This document shows, piece after piece, positions 5,902-6,095 of a stretch of 6,095 nt of DNA (positions are counted from its first letter, which is position 1; every line of letters starts with the position of its first letter). The position numbers and the translations under genes were made by a program. Below the pieces are notes generated by a model. That model was given only the letters and a program-made list of their open reading frames with translations. It was not told where the DNA came from and did not search any database. This stretch comes from Propionibacteriaceae bacterium. GTDB lineage: Bacteria; Actinomycetota; Actinomycetes; Propionibacteriales; Propionibacteriaceae. Location: positions 1-6,095 of the forward strand of contig PMLO01000272.1 of assembly GCA_003158895.1 (NCBI GenBank). The letters are read 5' to 3'.

Positions 5902-6095
5902 CGGGTGTGCGCTTTGTCCCAGTACTCGTCGCTGTTGGCCACTTCCCACGCCAGCTGCAGATCACCGGTTGACAGCACCCGCGCGGTCCAGAACGGCCAA
6001 CCCACCGCGTCAGGCTCACGGAACAACAGCGTCTGATAGATGACCTCGACCCGCCGCATCCGGGTCTCCTGGGACTGGTAGAAGTTGTACGCCAC
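5895..6095 (-). CDS. DUF4214-domain protein, C-terminal part (5' end outside the window)
   Basis: The final 67 codons (66 residues and stop) of a minus-strand gene that enters from the right edge. The segment RRVEVIYQTLLFREPDAVG followed by a Trp-rich FW motif, a Leu/Ala helix and the closing SDEYW matches the DUF4214 pattern (an xxLYxxLLGRxPDxxGxxxW start and an SDEY end), a short domain often repeated in secreted or surface proteins of bacteria. The preceding FYQSQETR fits the end of an earlier repeat or linker, so the full protein probably has more copies. The first codon in the window is GTG, but there is no room to see a ribosome binding site and the frame is open to the edge, so it should be treated as partial. 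Function of the domain is not known. It converges on the TetR gene and is probably not part of the transporter operon. Confidence 0.75.
   Translation of the reverse strand: MAYNFYQSQETRMRRVEVIYQTLLFREPDAVGWPFWTARVLSTGDLQLAWEVANSDEYWDKAHTRY

Noticed and set aside
1..6095. tRNA, rRNA, CRISPR array or insertion sequence
   Set aside because: No cloverleaf-like segment, regularly spaced repeats, transposase motif or terminal inverted repeats were seen on either strand; nearly all bases are in the four genes.

Overview
This window looks like chromosomal DNA from a high-GC Gram-positive bacterium (Actinomycetota). By eye the G+C content is in the mid-to-upper 60s per cent. Codon third positions are strongly G/C, a GTG start is used, and the pairing of an MMPL transporter with a long YhgE/Pip-type membrane protein under a TetR repressor is typical of actinomycetes. 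The genus cannot be fixed from the sequence; a soil actinomycete of the Nocardioides type is only a guess.

Layout. From 26 to 5055 on the minus strand lies a two-gene operon. The promoter-proximal gene (2368-5055) encodes an MMPL/RND-type transporter of 895 residues. It is followed, with a 4-base ATGA overlap, by a 781-residue YhgE/Pip-family membrane protein (26-2371). Both are envelope proteins with large extracytoplasmic parts. Diverging from the operon across a 183-base gap is a TetR-family regulator (5239-5901, plus strand). The gap holds a perfect 6+6 inverted repeat (5091-5106) next to the transporter start, the best candidate for the regulator's operator. At the right edge the 3' end of a DUF4214-domain protein (5895-6095, minus strand) runs in from outside and overlaps the TetR stop by 7 bases, tail to tail.

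How the genes work together. The likely picture is a ligand-responsive TetR repressor controlling an export module, in which the MMPL protein moves a hydrophobic or lipid-like substrate using the proton gradient and YhgE/Pip acts as a partner spanning the membrane and wall space. The two Asp-Tyr pairs expected for proton coupling in MMPL proteins are present.

The most unusual element is the C-terminal ~150 residues of the MMPL protein. They read as a shortened and catalytically dead ABC-ATPase domain: the strand framework and a Walker-B-like segment remain, but the P-loop lysine, signature motif and switch histidine are gone. It sits immediately before a protein whose C-terminal membrane part resembles ABC-2 permeases, so it may be a docking or scaffold domain joining an RND-type and an ABC-2-type membrane protein. 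That is inference. The rest of the window is ordinary for this gene set.
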